64,000 nt of DNA from an uncultured Sterolibacterium sp. (GTDB lineage: Bacteria > Pseudomonadota > Gammaproteobacteria > Burkholderiales > Rhodocyclaceae). The stretch spans positions 21,417-85,416 of the forward strand of contig CAIVDC010000114.1 in assembly GCA_903904605.1 (NCBI GenBank), read 5' to 3'. Position 1 is the first letter of the stretch, and each line of letters starts with the position of its first letter. Under the pieces are notes generated by a model, which ran no database searches, was not told where the DNA came from, and worked only from the letters and a program-made list of their open reading frames with translations. Position numbers and translations under genes: made by a program. This document shows, one piece after another, positions 7,594-17,400 of this stretch.

Positions 7594-8868
7594 ATGAGCA
7601 CCATGATCGGCCCCTACGAGCAGAGCGACGCGGCCAAGGCCGCCTACGATGCGCGCTTCGAACGCATCATGGCCTGCGCCCGGCTGGAGCGGCCCGACCG
7701 CATGCCGGTCGGCCTGCAGAGCTTCTTCTGGCCGGCCAACCATGGCGGCATCACCTACAAGGAGATGATGTACGACTACGAAAAGGCCAAGAAGGTCTGC
7801 TTCGACGTCGTGGCGGAGTTCGAGCCCGACGGCGTCTACCCCTTGCTGATGGGCACGGGCCAGGGGCTGGCGCTGGAAAAGCTGGACTTCAAGCAATTGC
7901 AGTGGCCTGGCCACGGCGTCGGCGAGATGCAGCCTTACCAGTATCTCGACCGGGAATACATGACGCCGGACGAGTACGACGATTTCCTGTTCGATCCGAC
8001 GGGCTTCTACATCCACAAGTACCTGCCGCGCGTGGCCGGCGCCTTCGAAGGATTCGACAAGCTGCCGATCTTTCCGGGACTGCACTACTTCCGTCTGGTC
8101 AACGGCATCCGTTCCTTCGCCCTGCCCGAAGTGCGCGCCTCGTTCGAAAAGATCGTGGCCGCCGCCGAGGAAGTCAATGTCTTCCTGGGCCACCACGTCG
8201 AATGGGTGCAGCGCATCAACGCCGCCGGCTTCCCCCTGTTCAACGGCAGCAACGCGGTTGCCCCGTACGACTTCATCGCCGACTATTTCCGCGGCGCCAC
8301 CGGCATGATGAAAGACCTGTATCGCCACAAGGACAAGCTCAAGCTGGTGCTCGACAAGTCGGCGGTGTTCCTGACCAAGATGGCAATCGCCAACGCCAAG
8401 GCAGCGCAACACCCCATCGTCTTCATCCCGATCCACTGGGCACCCGATGCCTTCATGAGCCCGAAGCAATTCGAGGAATTCTGGTGGCCTTCGTTCCGCA
8501 AGATGATGATGGGCCTGATCGAAGCCGACCTGATTCCCATGCCGCTGTGGGAAGCCGACTGCACCAAGCGCCTGGAGATCATCAAGGACATCCCGGCCGG
8601 CAAGTGCATCTACTGGTTCGAGCGCACCGACATGGTCCGCGCCTTCGAGGTCCTGGGCGACGTCGTCGCCCTGCGCGGCAACATCTCGCCGTCGCTGCTG
8701 ACGACGGGCAAGCCGGAAGAAGTCGACGCGGCGGTCAAGCACCTGGTGGACAACATCTGGAACAAGGGCGGCAATCTGATGCTCGACGGCGCCTTCGGCA
8801 TCCCCGACGAAACACCGACGGCCAACGTCCGCGCGATGTTCGATGCCGCGCGCAAGTACGCCGGCTGA
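7594..8868 (+). CDS. UroD-family substrate:corrinoid methyltransferase (MtvB/MtaA-like)
   Basis: A 424-residue uroporphyrinogen-decarboxylase-superfamily protein. Its neighbours are a corrinoid protein, a RACo and a MeTr, so it is a methyltransferase rather than a haem enzyme. Text such as RMPVGLQSFFWPANHGG, PIHWAPDAFMSPKQFEEFW and LWEADCTKRLE shows the barrel. His, Asp, Glu and Cys in the last two segments could hold a catalytic zinc as in MtaA/MtvB, but I cannot assign ligands. GAGGAG at 7583-7588 sets the ATG at 7594; the longer frame upstream overlaps the corrinoid gene. A methoxylated aromatic is the likeliest methyl donor given the VanR control. A methylated amine or other ether is not excluded. 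Confidence 0.85.
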   Translation: MSTMIGPYEQSDAAKAAYDARFERIMACARLERPDRMPVGLQSFFWPANHGGITYKEMMYDYEKAKKVCFDVVAEFEPDGVYPLLMGTGQGLALEKLDFKQLQWPGHGVGEMQPYQYLDREYMTPDEYDDFLFDPTGFYIHKYLPRVAGAFEGFDKLPIFPGLHYFRLVNGIRSFALPEVRASFEKIVAAAEEVNVFLGHHVEWVQRINAAGFPLFNGSNAVAPYDFIADYFRGATGMMKDLYRHKDKLKLVLDKSAVFLTKMAIANAKAAQHPIVFIPIHWAPDAFMSPKQFEEFWWPSFRKMMMGLIEADLIPMPLWEADCTKRLEIIKDIPAGKCIYWFERTDMVRAFEVLGDVVALRGNISPSLLTTGKPEEVDAAVKHLVDNIWNKGGNLMLDGAFGIPDETPTANVRAMFDAARKYAG

Positions 8869-8880
8869 GGCAAAGGGAAG

Positions 8881-9585
8881 ATGAGAGTAGCGAGGGGTTT
8901 CGACGTGCTGGGCCAGGCCGAGGCGGCGCCTCAGCCGGGGCGGCCGTCGGCCTCGCGGGAGCGGCTGCGGCGCGAGGCGATCGAGTTGGCGCGGGCTGAG
9001 GCGCTGATCGATGCCGCCTACAGTTATTGCCTCGTGCCGCTCGACGCCCCGCCGGCGGAAATCCTCTGCGCCGGCGGCGAGAAGCTCTTCGCCCCGTGGC
9101 TGCTGCCGGCATCGGGGCAATTGACCGCGCTGGCCTGCGGCGTGTGCACGCTCGGGCCCCTGCTCGAGCAGCGGGTCAGCCTCCTGTTCGCCGAACGCAA
9201 GGCCTCCCTCGCACTGGCGCTCGACGGCCTGGGCAACGAACTCCTGTTTGCCGTCTCCCGTCGCGCCCAGGACCGGATGCAGGCCGACGCGACGCGGCGC
9301 GGACTGTCCATGGCCGGGGAACTGCGTGCCGGCGACCCGGGCCTCGCCCTCGACGCGCAGGGAGCCGTGCTGCGCCTGGCCCAGGCGGAGACCATCGGGG
9401 TAGCGCTCAAGTCCGGCCACCTGATGCATCCTTTCAAGTCCACCTCGATGGTGCTGGGCATCGGCATCGATCTGCCGGCGGTCCAGTGGTCGCGCTGCGA
9501 CACCTGTCCGACGCGCGGCAAGTGCGCGGTGGTCGCCCGCACGAAAACCGCAGCGCCGGCCTCTACGGCGGCGCAAAGCGCATAA
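8881..9585 (+). CDS. MetH activation-domain-like protein with C-terminal cysteine cluster
   Basis: A 234-residue protein resembling the stand-alone vitamin-B12-dependent methionine synthase activation domains that sit beside corrinoid protein operons: ELARAEALIDAAYSYCLVPL near the N-terminus, then a glycine/serine-rich segment GHLMHPFKSTSMVLGIG. The C-terminus adds CDTCPTRGKC, which could bind an Fe-S cluster or zinc. The inferred role is reductive reactivation or chaperoning of the corrinoid protein together with RACo downstream. It starts 13 nt after the methyltransferase gene with AAGGGAAG before the ATG. The assignment rests on pattern and context. Confidence 0.65.
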   Translation: MRVARGFDVLGQAEAAPQPGRPSASRERLRREAIELARAEALIDAAYSYCLVPLDAPPAEILCAGGEKLFAPWLLPASGQLTALACGVCTLGPLLEQRVSLLFAERKASLALALDGLGNELLFAVSRRAQDRMQADATRRGLSMAGELRAGDPGLALDAQGAVLRLAQAETIGVALKSGHLMHPFKSTSMVLGIGIDLPAVQWSRCDTCPTRGKCAVVARTKTAAPASTAAQSA

Positions 9586-11438
9586 GCGCTTCACCATCCA
9601 TCGCCGCCAGGTCCGGTCACGCCCACACCCTCAACTTTTCGCAACTGGATCGACAGATTCCCGCAGTAGAGTCCGAGAGCCTGTTCCAGAGCGCCCGCCG
9701 CAACGGCGTGCGCATCGTCGGCGCCTGCGGCGGCCGCGGCACCTGCGGCACCTGCGTGGTGCACATCGTCGAGGGCGAAGTCGAACACCGGCAGGGAACC
9801 GAGCACCGCGACCTCGCCGACACGCCTGCGGGCCACAAGCGATGGGTGCAGGCCTGCCTGGTCAGCGCCCGCTCCGACTGCACCGTCGAAGTGGCGCCGC
9901 GCTCGCTGGCGCCGGTGGTGCGTGCCGAACTGGAGAGCGGCGAAGCGGAAATCCTGCCGCTCGACCCCGCCGTGGTCAGCACGGATCTCGCGCTGCCCGA
10001 GGCCACGCTGACCGACAACCTCTCGGACGCCGACCGCCTTGCCCGGGCGCTGGGCGCCCGGATCGACCTCGACCTCGCCGCCGCCCGGCAACTGCCGGGG
10101 GCGCTGCGCGCCGGCCGGTGGTCGCTGCGCGCCCATGTGCGCAGCGATTGGCGCGGCCAGGAACTGATCGGCAGCGCCGACGTCGGCCGGCCGACCCTGG
10201 GGCTGGCCGTGGATCTGGGCACCACCAACGCCGCCGCCTTCCTGATCGACCTGGAAAGCGGCGTCCGCCTGGCCAGCCTCGGCATCGAGAACCCGCAGGT
10301 AGCCTGGGGCGCGGATCTCATCAGCCGCATCAACGCCGCAGTCAAGAGTGAAGCCGCGGCCCTGGAATTGCAGGCTGCGGCGATCGCCGCGATCAACGCC
10401 CTGGCCCATGACCTTTGTCACGCCGTCGGCGCCGCGGTCAATGACATCGTCGATGTCGCCGTCTGCGGCAACACCGCCATGCATCACCTGCTCCTCGGCC
10501 TGCCGGTCGCGCAGCTGGGGCGCGCACCCTTCGTCGCGGCGGCAGCGAGAGGCATGGACCTGAAAGCCCGGGATCTCGGGCTGACCACCTGCCCCGGCGC
10601 CTATGTCCATGTCGTTCCCAACGTCGGCGGCTTCGTCGGCGGCGACCATGTCACGGCGCTTCTGGCCACCGAGGAACGCTGGGCCGGCTCGGGCACGCAC
10701 CTGGTCATGGATATCGGCACCAACACCGAAATTTCGCTGATCCATCGCGGCGAATTCCTGACCGCCTCGGCGCCCTCGGGACCGGCGCTCGAAGGCGGCC
10801 ACATCTCCTGCGGCATGCGCGCCGCCGAGGGCGCCATCGAGCGGGTTCGGCTCGGCGCCGACGGGCGCATCGCGATCGAGGTGATCGGCGGCAAGGAGGC
10901 CATCGGCCTGTGCGGCTCCGGCGTCCTCGACGCGGTAGCGACCCTGCACCGGGCCGGCATCATGGACGATCGCGGCAGACTCGCGGCCGGCCATGCCGAC
11001 GTGGCTGAGATCGCCGGCAAACGGGTCGCCGTGCTGGCCCCGGGCGTCCACTTCACCCAGGACGACATCCGTTCCGTGCAACTGGCCAAGGCGGCGATCC
11101 GCACCGCGGTGGACATGCTGCTGGTACTGGCCGGACTGGAGGAGAGCGACATCGAACGCTTCATCATCGCCGGCGCCTTCGGCGCCTATATCGATGTCGA
11201 CAGCGGCGTCGCCACCGGGCTCTTTCCCGACCTGCCGCGGCAACGCTTCTTCCAGGTCGGCAACGCCGCCGGCGTCGGCGTGCGCCGGATGCTGGCCTCG
11301 AAACAGGCCCGGGCCCGGGCCGAGATGCTGGCCCAGGGCTGCCGCTATATCGAACTATCCACCATGGCCGAGTTCCAGAAATGCTTTCTGCAACGCATCG
11401 GCTTCCCCGCCAATACCCGCAAGAGGACTCCAGCATGA
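9522..11438 (+). CDS. RACo-type reductive activator of corrinoid protein (ASKHA ferredoxin)
   Basis: About 638 residues. An N-terminal plant-type ferredoxin domain carries C69-x5-C75-x2-C78 and a later Cys (ACLVSARSDC). A C-terminal ASKHA ATPase has LAVDLGTTNAAAF, MDIGTNTEISL and GLCGSGVLDAVA. RACo proteins use ATP to push an electron onto Co(II) corrinoid that has been accidentally oxidised. The start is uncertain. The only canonical in-frame start ahead of the ferredoxin domain is the GTG at 9522, inside the previous gene and without a clear ribosome site. No ATG, GTG or TTG lies between that gene's stop and the domain. Its stop overlaps the next start (ATGA). Confidence 0.88.
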   Translation: MRGGRPHENRSAGLYGGAKRISASPSIAARSGHAHTLNFSQLDRQIPAVESESLFQSARRNGVRIVGACGGRGTCGTCVVHIVEGEVEHRQGTEHRDLADTPAGHKRWVQACLVSARSDCTVEVAPRSLAPVVRAELESGEAEILPLDPAVVSTDLALPEATLTDNLSDADRLARALGARIDLDLAAARQLPGALRAGRWSLRAHVRSDWRGQELIGSADVGRPTLGLAVDLGTTNAAAFLIDLESGVRLASLGIENPQVAWGADLISRINAAVKSEAAALELQAAAIAAINALAHDLCHAVGAAVNDIVDVAVCGNTAMHHLLLGLPVAQLGRAPFVAAAARGMDLKARDLGLTTCPGAYVHVVPNVGGFVGGDHVTALLATEERWAGSGTHLVMDIGTNTEISLIHRGEFLTASAPSGPALEGGHISCGMRAAEGAIERVRLGADGRIAIEVIGGKEAIGLCGSGVLDAVATLHRAGIMDDRGRLAAGHADVAEIAGKRVAVLAPGVHFTQDDIRSVQLAKAAIRTAVDMLLVLAGLEESDIERFIIAGAFGAYIDVDSGVATGLFPDLPRQRFFQVGNAAGVGVRRMLASKQARARAEMLAQGCRYIELSTMAEFQKCFLQRIGFPANTRKRTPA

Positions 11439-12316
11439 CGCAAGGCTTCGACATCAAGATCATCGGCGAACGCATCAATCCCGGTTTCAAGAGCACCAAG
11501 GCGCTGTTCGACAATTCCGACCTGCCCGGCATCCAGGCCCTGGCGGTGCGGCAGACCGAGGCCGGCGCGAGCTACCTGAACGTCAATATCGGCGCGCGCG
11601 CCCTGACCGACGCAGGCTTCATGGCCGAAGTCATCCGCGCCATCCAGGAAGTCACGGTCGTGCCGCTGTCCTTCGACTTCCCGAGCAAGAAGGTGCAGGA
11701 GATCTGCCTCTCCTGCTACGACGTGGGCAAGTCCGCCGGCCGCCTGCCGATCGTGAACTCCATCACGGAACACCGCTGGGACCTCATGGAACTGGCCGGC
11801 GATTTCAAGTTCAAGGTCATCCTGATGGCCTCGGAACGGGTCGAGGACGGCGTCGCCAGGAGCAACAAGAAGGCCGACGAGATCTACAGCACCGCCAAGC
11901 GCTGCGCGCTGCGCCTGTGCCGGGAAAACGGCCTGAGCATGGACGACATCTTCGTGGACCTGTCCATCTCCGCGATCATCGCCGACACCGAGAGCCTCAA
12001 CCGCAATACCCTCGACGCGGTCAAGCTGATCGGCTCAGACCCCGACCTCGCAGGCATCCACATGATGGGCGGCCTGTCCAACATCGGCCAGCAACTGCCG
12101 CCGAAAGCCGCCGACGGCTCGGACCTCAAGCACTGCCTGGAGAACGCCTTCCTGACCCTGGCCGTGCCTTACGGCTTCGACACCATCCTGGGCACGCCCT
12201 GGCGCGGCTACCAGCCGCTGCCCGAGGACCACTACGTGCTCCTGGCCTACAAGAACTTCCTCGAGCAGTCCGGCAGCAACGCCTTGCGCGCCGTGCGCAA
12301 GTTCTACAAGGCCTGA
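11435..12316 (+). CDS. Methyl-THF:corrinoid methyltransferase (MeTr; MtvA/AcsE-like)
   Basis: A 293-residue pterin-binding TIM barrel. It opens with IIGERINPGFKSTK, the dihydropteroate-synthase-like IGERINP signature of MeTr, and continues with VVPLSFDFPSKK, PIVNSI and GGLSNIGQQLPPK. It moves methyl groups between the corrinoid protein and tetrahydrofolate, here presumably making methyl-THF. The usual LDVN strand reads YLNVNIG, with Asn where Asp is common in the family. ATGA overlap couples its translation to RACo. Confidence 0.88.
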   Translation: MTQGFDIKIIGERINPGFKSTKALFDNSDLPGIQALAVRQTEAGASYLNVNIGARALTDAGFMAEVIRAIQEVTVVPLSFDFPSKKVQEICLSCYDVGKSAGRLPIVNSITEHRWDLMELAGDFKFKVILMASERVEDGVARSNKKADEIYSTAKRCALRLCRENGLSMDDIFVDLSISAIIADTESLNRNTLDAVKLIGSDPDLAGIHMMGGLSNIGQQLPPKAADGSDLKHCLENAFLTLAVPYGFDTILGTPWRGYQPLPEDHYVLLAYKNFLEQSGSNALRAVRKFYKA

Positions 12317-12318
12317 GC

Positions 12319-13512
12319 ATGAGCGCTTCGGAAACCTTCGCGCTGATCGTCGACGGCTGGTTCGACGGCGAAGCGCATCACCCGGGACGAACCACCTTCG
12401 TCGTCCGCGAAGGGCGGATCGACGACATCAGCGCCGACGATCACGGCGCCGAACTGGGACGGCAAGGGCTCCCCGTCCTGCGCGGCGGCTTCCTGCTGCC
12501 CGGCCTGGTGGACGCCCACGTGCACCTCTTCCTGGACGGCCAGCCGACCGACGGCAAGCTCCGTTCCGAGCACATGAAGCAGCCGCTGGAAAGCCTGACC
12601 GAGGCGGCGCGGTCGAGCGCGCGCCAGTCGCTGGCCTGCGGCGTCACCCTGGTGCGCGACGCCGGCGACCGCCACGGCATCAACAACCGGATCCGCGAGG
12701 AGGCGAGGAACCCGGCCAGCGGCCTGGCGCAGGTTCGTTCCGGAGGCTTGGGCGTGAAGCGTCCGAAGCGCTACGGCGCCTTCATGGCCCGGGACGTCGA
12801 GGATGCCGAGGCGATCAGCCGTTCGGTGACGGAACTGGCCGGGGCGAACGACGAGATCAAGCTGATCCTTACCGGCATCATCGACTTCGATGCCGGCGCG
12901 GTGACCGACGAACCGCAGTTCGACCTGGCGAGCGCGCAACTGGTGGTCGACACGGCCCGGGCCTGCGGCAAGAAGACCTTCGCCCATTGCAGCGGCGGGA
13001 AGGGACTGGCCATCGCCGCCGCGGCCGGCGTCGGTTCCATCGAGCACGGCTTCTTCATGGACCGGGAGATCCTCGGGATCATGGCCGACCGGGGGGTGGC
13101 CTGGACCCCGACTTTCTGCCCGGTGCATTTCCAGTGGGCGCATCCGGAGGCGGTCGGCTGGTCGCCGCAGACGGTGGGCAATCTGCGCCGTATCCTCGAC
13201 AGCCACGCCGAACACCTGGCCCTCGCCGTCAGGATGGGCGTGCCGCTGCTCCTCGGCACAGACGCCGGCAGCATGGGCGTGGAGCACGGCCATGCGCTGT
13301 TCGAGGAGATCGACCGCTATCTCGAAGCCGGGCTGTCGCTTCAAGCAACGCTCGGCGCGGCCACGGCCAACGCCCGCCGGCACTTCGCCAGCGCGCATCC
13401 GATCCTGGCCAAAGGCGCGCCCTTCGAGGCCGTCCTCACCGCCCTTTCGCCTTTCGAGCAACTCTCGACCCTGAGGAAGCCGATCAGGGTCTGGCGCGGA
13501 CCGGCGTCCTGA
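12319..13512 (+). CDS. Metal-dependent amidohydrolase (imidazolonepropionase/prolidase-like)
   Basis: A 397-residue amidohydrolase-superfamily enzyme with a full apparent metal set: HxH in LVDAHVHLF (about residue 70), His in KTFAHCSGG, His in GSIEHGFFM and Asp in LLGTDAGSMG. The start lies two nt after the MeTr stop, so it belongs to the operon. Amidohydrolases cleave C-N or C-O bonds of cyclic amides, ureas and similar groups. None is a standard part of O-demethylase operons, so its substrate is open. It may process the demethylated substrate, or hydrolyse a folate or formyl derivative. Confidence 0.78.
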   Translation: MSASETFALIVDGWFDGEAHHPGRTTFVVREGRIDDISADDHGAELGRQGLPVLRGGFLLPGLVDAHVHLFLDGQPTDGKLRSEHMKQPLESLTEAARSSARQSLACGVTLVRDAGDRHGINNRIREEARNPASGLAQVRSGGLGVKRPKRYGAFMARDVEDAEAISRSVTELAGANDEIKLILTGIIDFDAGAVTDEPQFDLASAQLVVDTARACGKKTFAHCSGGKGLAIAAAAGVGSIEHGFFMDREILGIMADRGVAWTPTFCPVHFQWAHPEAVGWSPQTVGNLRRILDSHAEHLALAVRMGVPLLLGTDAGSMGVEHGHALFEEIDRYLEAGLSLQATLGAATANARRHFASAHPILAKGAPFEAVLTALSPFEQLSTLRKPIRVWRGPAS

Positions 13513-13551
13513 TGCCGCCCGGCCTCATCAACGGTAACCGAAGGAAAAACC

Positions 13552-14433
13552 ATGACTACGAATATCCTCGACGGCAAGGCCCTGGCTGAGCAGTTGCGCA
13601 CCAGTTTCAAGGAACGGGTGAGCACACTGACCGCGCTCGGGCAGAGGCCCGGACTGGTCGTGATCCTGGTCGGCGAGGATGCGGCCTCGCAGGTCTATGT
13701 GCGCAACAAGGTCAATGCCTGCGAAGCCGCGGGCATGCTCTCGGAGAAGGTCGTCTATCCGGTGGACGTCGATCCGGCGGTCGTCCTGGCCAGGATCGCC
13801 CAGTTGAACGCGGATTGCCGCATCCACGGCATTCTCGTCCAGTTGCCCTTGCCCCGCCACTTCGACGAAGCGGCCATTCTCGCGGCCATCGCCGCGGAGA
13901 AGGACGTCGATGGCTTCCACGCCGAGAACGTCGGCGCCCTGGCCCAGGGCCAGCCGCGCTTCATCCCCTGCACCCCCTATGGCGTGATGAAGATGCTGGA
14001 ACACGCGGGCATCGATCCGAGCGGCAAGGAGGCGGTCATCGTCGGCCGCTCCAATATCGTCGGCAAACCGATGGCGCTGCTGCTTCTGGCCAAAGGCGCA
14101 ACGGTGACCATCTGTCACTCGAAGACCCGCGACCTGGGCTTCCATACGCGGCGCGCCGACATCCTCGTGGCGGCGGTGGGCAAGGCCAGGATGATCGGCG
14201 GCGACATGATCAAACCCGGGGCCGTGGTCATCGACGTCGGCATCAACCGTTTGCCCGACGGCAAACTCTGCGGCGACGTCGATTTCGCCTCATGCGCGCA
14301 GACCGCAGCGTTGATCACGCCGGTGCCGGGCGGCGTCGGCCCGATGACCATCGCCATGCTGCTGGCCAACACCATCGAAGCGGCGGAACGGCTCGCTCAG
14401 CGTTCGCCCGCACCGCGCAGGAAGGTCGCCTGA
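13552..14433 (+). CDS. folD: Bifunctional methylene-THF dehydrogenase/methenyl-THF cyclohydrolase
   Basis: A 293-residue FolD with the catalytic Y-x3-K in [31 protein letters not shown] and the Rossmann [15 protein letters not shown], ending [15 protein letters not shown]. It oxidises methylene-THF to 10-formyl-THF with NAD(P), the step after MetF in methyl oxidation. GAAGGAAAAACC precedes the ATG. Its place inside the operon suggests a dedicated catabolic copy. No formyl-THF deformylase or formate dehydrogenase is seen in the window. Confidence 0.95.
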   Translation: MTTNILDGKALAEQLRTSFKERVSTLTALGQRPGLVVILVGEDAASQVYVRNKVNACEAAGMLSEKVVYPVDVDPAVVLARIAQLNADCRIHGILVQLPLPRHFDEAAILAAIAAEKDVDGFHAENVGALAQGQPRFIPCTPYGVMKMLEHAGIDPSGKEAVIVGRSNIVGKPMALLLLAKGATVTICHSKTRDLGFHTRRADILVAAVGKARMIGGDMIKPGAVVIDVGINRLPDGKLCGDVDFASCAQTAALITPVPGGVGPMTIAMLLANTIEAAERLAQRSPAPRRKVA

Positions 14434-14440
14434 GACCAGA

Positions 14441-17400
14441 ATGGAAACGGCGATGAGCAAGCCGGCCGCAGCAAATACCGGCGCCGTGATGGTGGTCGGC
14501 GGAGGAATCGCCGGTATCCAGGCGTCGCTCGATCTCGCCGAAAGCGGCTACAAGGTCTACCTGGTCGAGAAGCGCTCGGCCATCGGTGGGCATATGGCGA
14601 AGCTCGACAAGACTTTTCCGACCAACGATTGCGCGATGTGCACGATCTCGCCGCGACTGGTGGACGCAGGCGGACACCCCAATATCGAGATTCTGGTCGA
14701 TAGCGAACTGGCCCTGCTCGACGGCGTCGCCGGCGCGTTCACGGCGACCGTCCGCACGAGTCCGCGCTTCATCGACACCGACCTCTGCAACGGCTGCGGC
14801 AAGTGCGCCGAAGTCTGTCCCGAATCGCTGCCCAGCCTGTTCGATGAAGGCCTGCGTTCGCAGCGCGCCGCTTACCGCCTGTATCCGCAGGCCACTCCCG
14901 ACGCTTACGCCATCGAGAAGCGCGGCGTGGCGCCCTGCCGCGATGCCTGCCCGGCCGGTCAGCGGGCCCAGGGCTACATCGCGCTGATCCGCGCAGGTCG
15001 CTACCAGGACGCCCTGCATTCGATACGCAAGGACAACCCGTTTCCGGCGATCTGCGGACGCATCTGCGACCACCGTTGCGAAACCGTCTGCAGCCGCGGC
15101 AAGGTGGATGAACCGGTCAACATCCGCGGCCTGAAGCGTTTTGTCGTCGACCACGAGTACGCGAAGCCGCGCGTCAAGACCGAGCCGGTCGCGCGCCGCT
15201 TCGACGAGCGCATCGCCATCATCGGCGCCGGCCCCTGCGGCCTCACTGCGGCGCAGGACCTGGCCTGCCTCGGTTACGCGGCAACGGTGTTCGAGGCGCT
15301 GCCGGCGCCCGGCGGCATGCTGCGCTTCGGGGTCCCCGCGCACCGGCTTCCGGCGGAAGTGATCGACCGCGAGATCCAGGACATACTCGATCTCGGCGTC
15401 GAGCTCCGTCTCAACGCACAGATCGAGCACCTGGACGACCTGTTCGAGCAGGGCTTCAAGGCGGTGCTCATCGCCGTCGGCGCGCAGGAGGGCATCCGGC
15501 TGCCCATCCCGGGCAACGACCTGGACGGGGTGCTGATCAACACCCGCTTCCTGCGCGACGTTCGCCTGGCGGAGATGCGGCGCTCGGCCGGCGACCTGCA
15601 GGGCGCCGCCGTGGTCGATCCGCGCTCGCGTATCGAGGGCCGCGACGTGGTCGTCGTCGGCGGCGGCGATGTGGCGGTGGACGTGGCGCGCAGCGCCCGG
15701 CGTCTGGGCGCGCGCCGCGTGCGCATGGCGGTGCGCGGCAGCTCCGGCCGCATGCCGGCCAGCGAGCACGAGCAGCGGGCGGCGCGCGAGGAAGGAATAG
15801 AAATCGAGATCGGTCTGAACTTCCTGCGCGTCGTCGACGACGGCGCCGGGCGCGTTGCAGGACTCGAATGCGAGCGCGTCGCGCGCTTCGAAAATGACGA
15901 CCATGGTCGTCAATCCGCGGTCGTCGCGCCCGATTCGAAATTCGTGATGCCGGGCGAAGTCCTGATTTTTTCCATCGGCCAGCGCGTGGGGCTCGGCATC
16001 GCGCCCGCCGACTCAGAGGTCCGGGTAAGCCGGGACAAGACGCTCGACATCGACGCGCAGACCATGGCCACCGGCCGTGCCGGCGTCTTCGCCGCCGGCG
16101 ACTGCACCAGCGGCACGGCTTTCGTCATCGAAGCGATCGCCGGCGGCCATAAGAGCGCCGAGGCCATCCACGCATACCTGCGCGAGGGCAGTGCCCGGCT
16201 TGTCCCGAAGCCGGCGCTGCCGGTCGCCGAATTGAGCCAGGCCGAAGTCGACGCCAAAGTTCAGAACCGCCAGATCCTGCCGGCGCCGCGCATCCCCATG
16301 CCCGAGACGGTGGTCGCTGCGCGCAGCGGCGGCTTCGCCGAGGTCGAACTGGGTTATTCCGAGGCCGAGGCGCGCGCCGAGGCGAGCCGCTGCCTGTCCT
16401 GCGGCATCTGCAGCGACTGCGACCAGTGCGTCGATGCCTGCGGCGTCAAGGCGATCGACCACGGCATGGTCGAGCGCACGAGTAAGTTCGACGTGGGCGC
16501 GGTGGTGCTGGCGCCGGGCTTTCAAGTCTACCGCGCGGAACTTTCGGAAGAATACGGCTACGGGCGTTACCGCAACGTCCTCACCTCGCTCGAATTCGAG
16601 CGCCTGCTCAGCGCCTCGGGCCCGAACAGCGGCCACGTCCAGCGTCCGTCGGACGCCCGGACGCCGAAGCGGATCGCCTTCCTGCAATGCGTCGGCTCGC
16701 GCGACCAGACGCACGACTACTGTTCGGCGGTCTGCTGCATGTATGCCGCGAAACAGGCGATCCAGTCGATCGAGCACGAACCGGATACCCAGGTGCGCGT
16801 GTTCATGATGGACATGCGCGCCTTTTCCAAGGGCTACGAGAGTTACTACCGCACGGCGCGGGAAAAATACGGCATCGCCTACACGCGCTGCCGCATCTCC
16901 AGCGTGCGCGAGGATGCCCAGACCGGGAACCTGCTGCTGCGCTACTGGGACCGCGCCGGCGCGCGGGAAATGATCGAGGAAGAATTCGACATGGTGGTGC
17001 TTTCCGTCGGCATGGAAATCGCACCCGAGGTTCGCGCTCTGGGCCTTCGCCTGGGCGTGCAACTCGACGATTACGGCTTCTGCCGCACCGTGCAGTTCGA
17101 TCCGCTGCAAACGAGCCGGCCCGGGGTTTTCGCCGCAGGGCCGTTTCGCGAACCGAAGGACATTCCCGAGTCGCTGGTCGACGCCAGTGGCGCCGCCGCC
17201 GGCGTCGGCGAACTGCTCGCCGGCAGCCGCGGCACGCTGACCCGGACACCGACGTTTCCGGCGGAGCGCGACGTCACCGGCGAGGATGCCCGCACCGCCG
17301 TATTCGTCTGCCACTGCGGCACCAATATCTCCGGTTTTCTCGACTGCGGGGAAGTCGCCGAATATGCCAAAGGCCTGCCCGGCGTGGTCCATGCCGAGGA

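Noticed and set aside
7594..8868. Uroporphyrinogen decarboxylase for haem synthesis
   Set aside because: Length (424) and setting beside corrinoid protein, MeTr and RACo fit the methyltransferase branch of the superfamily, not HemE.
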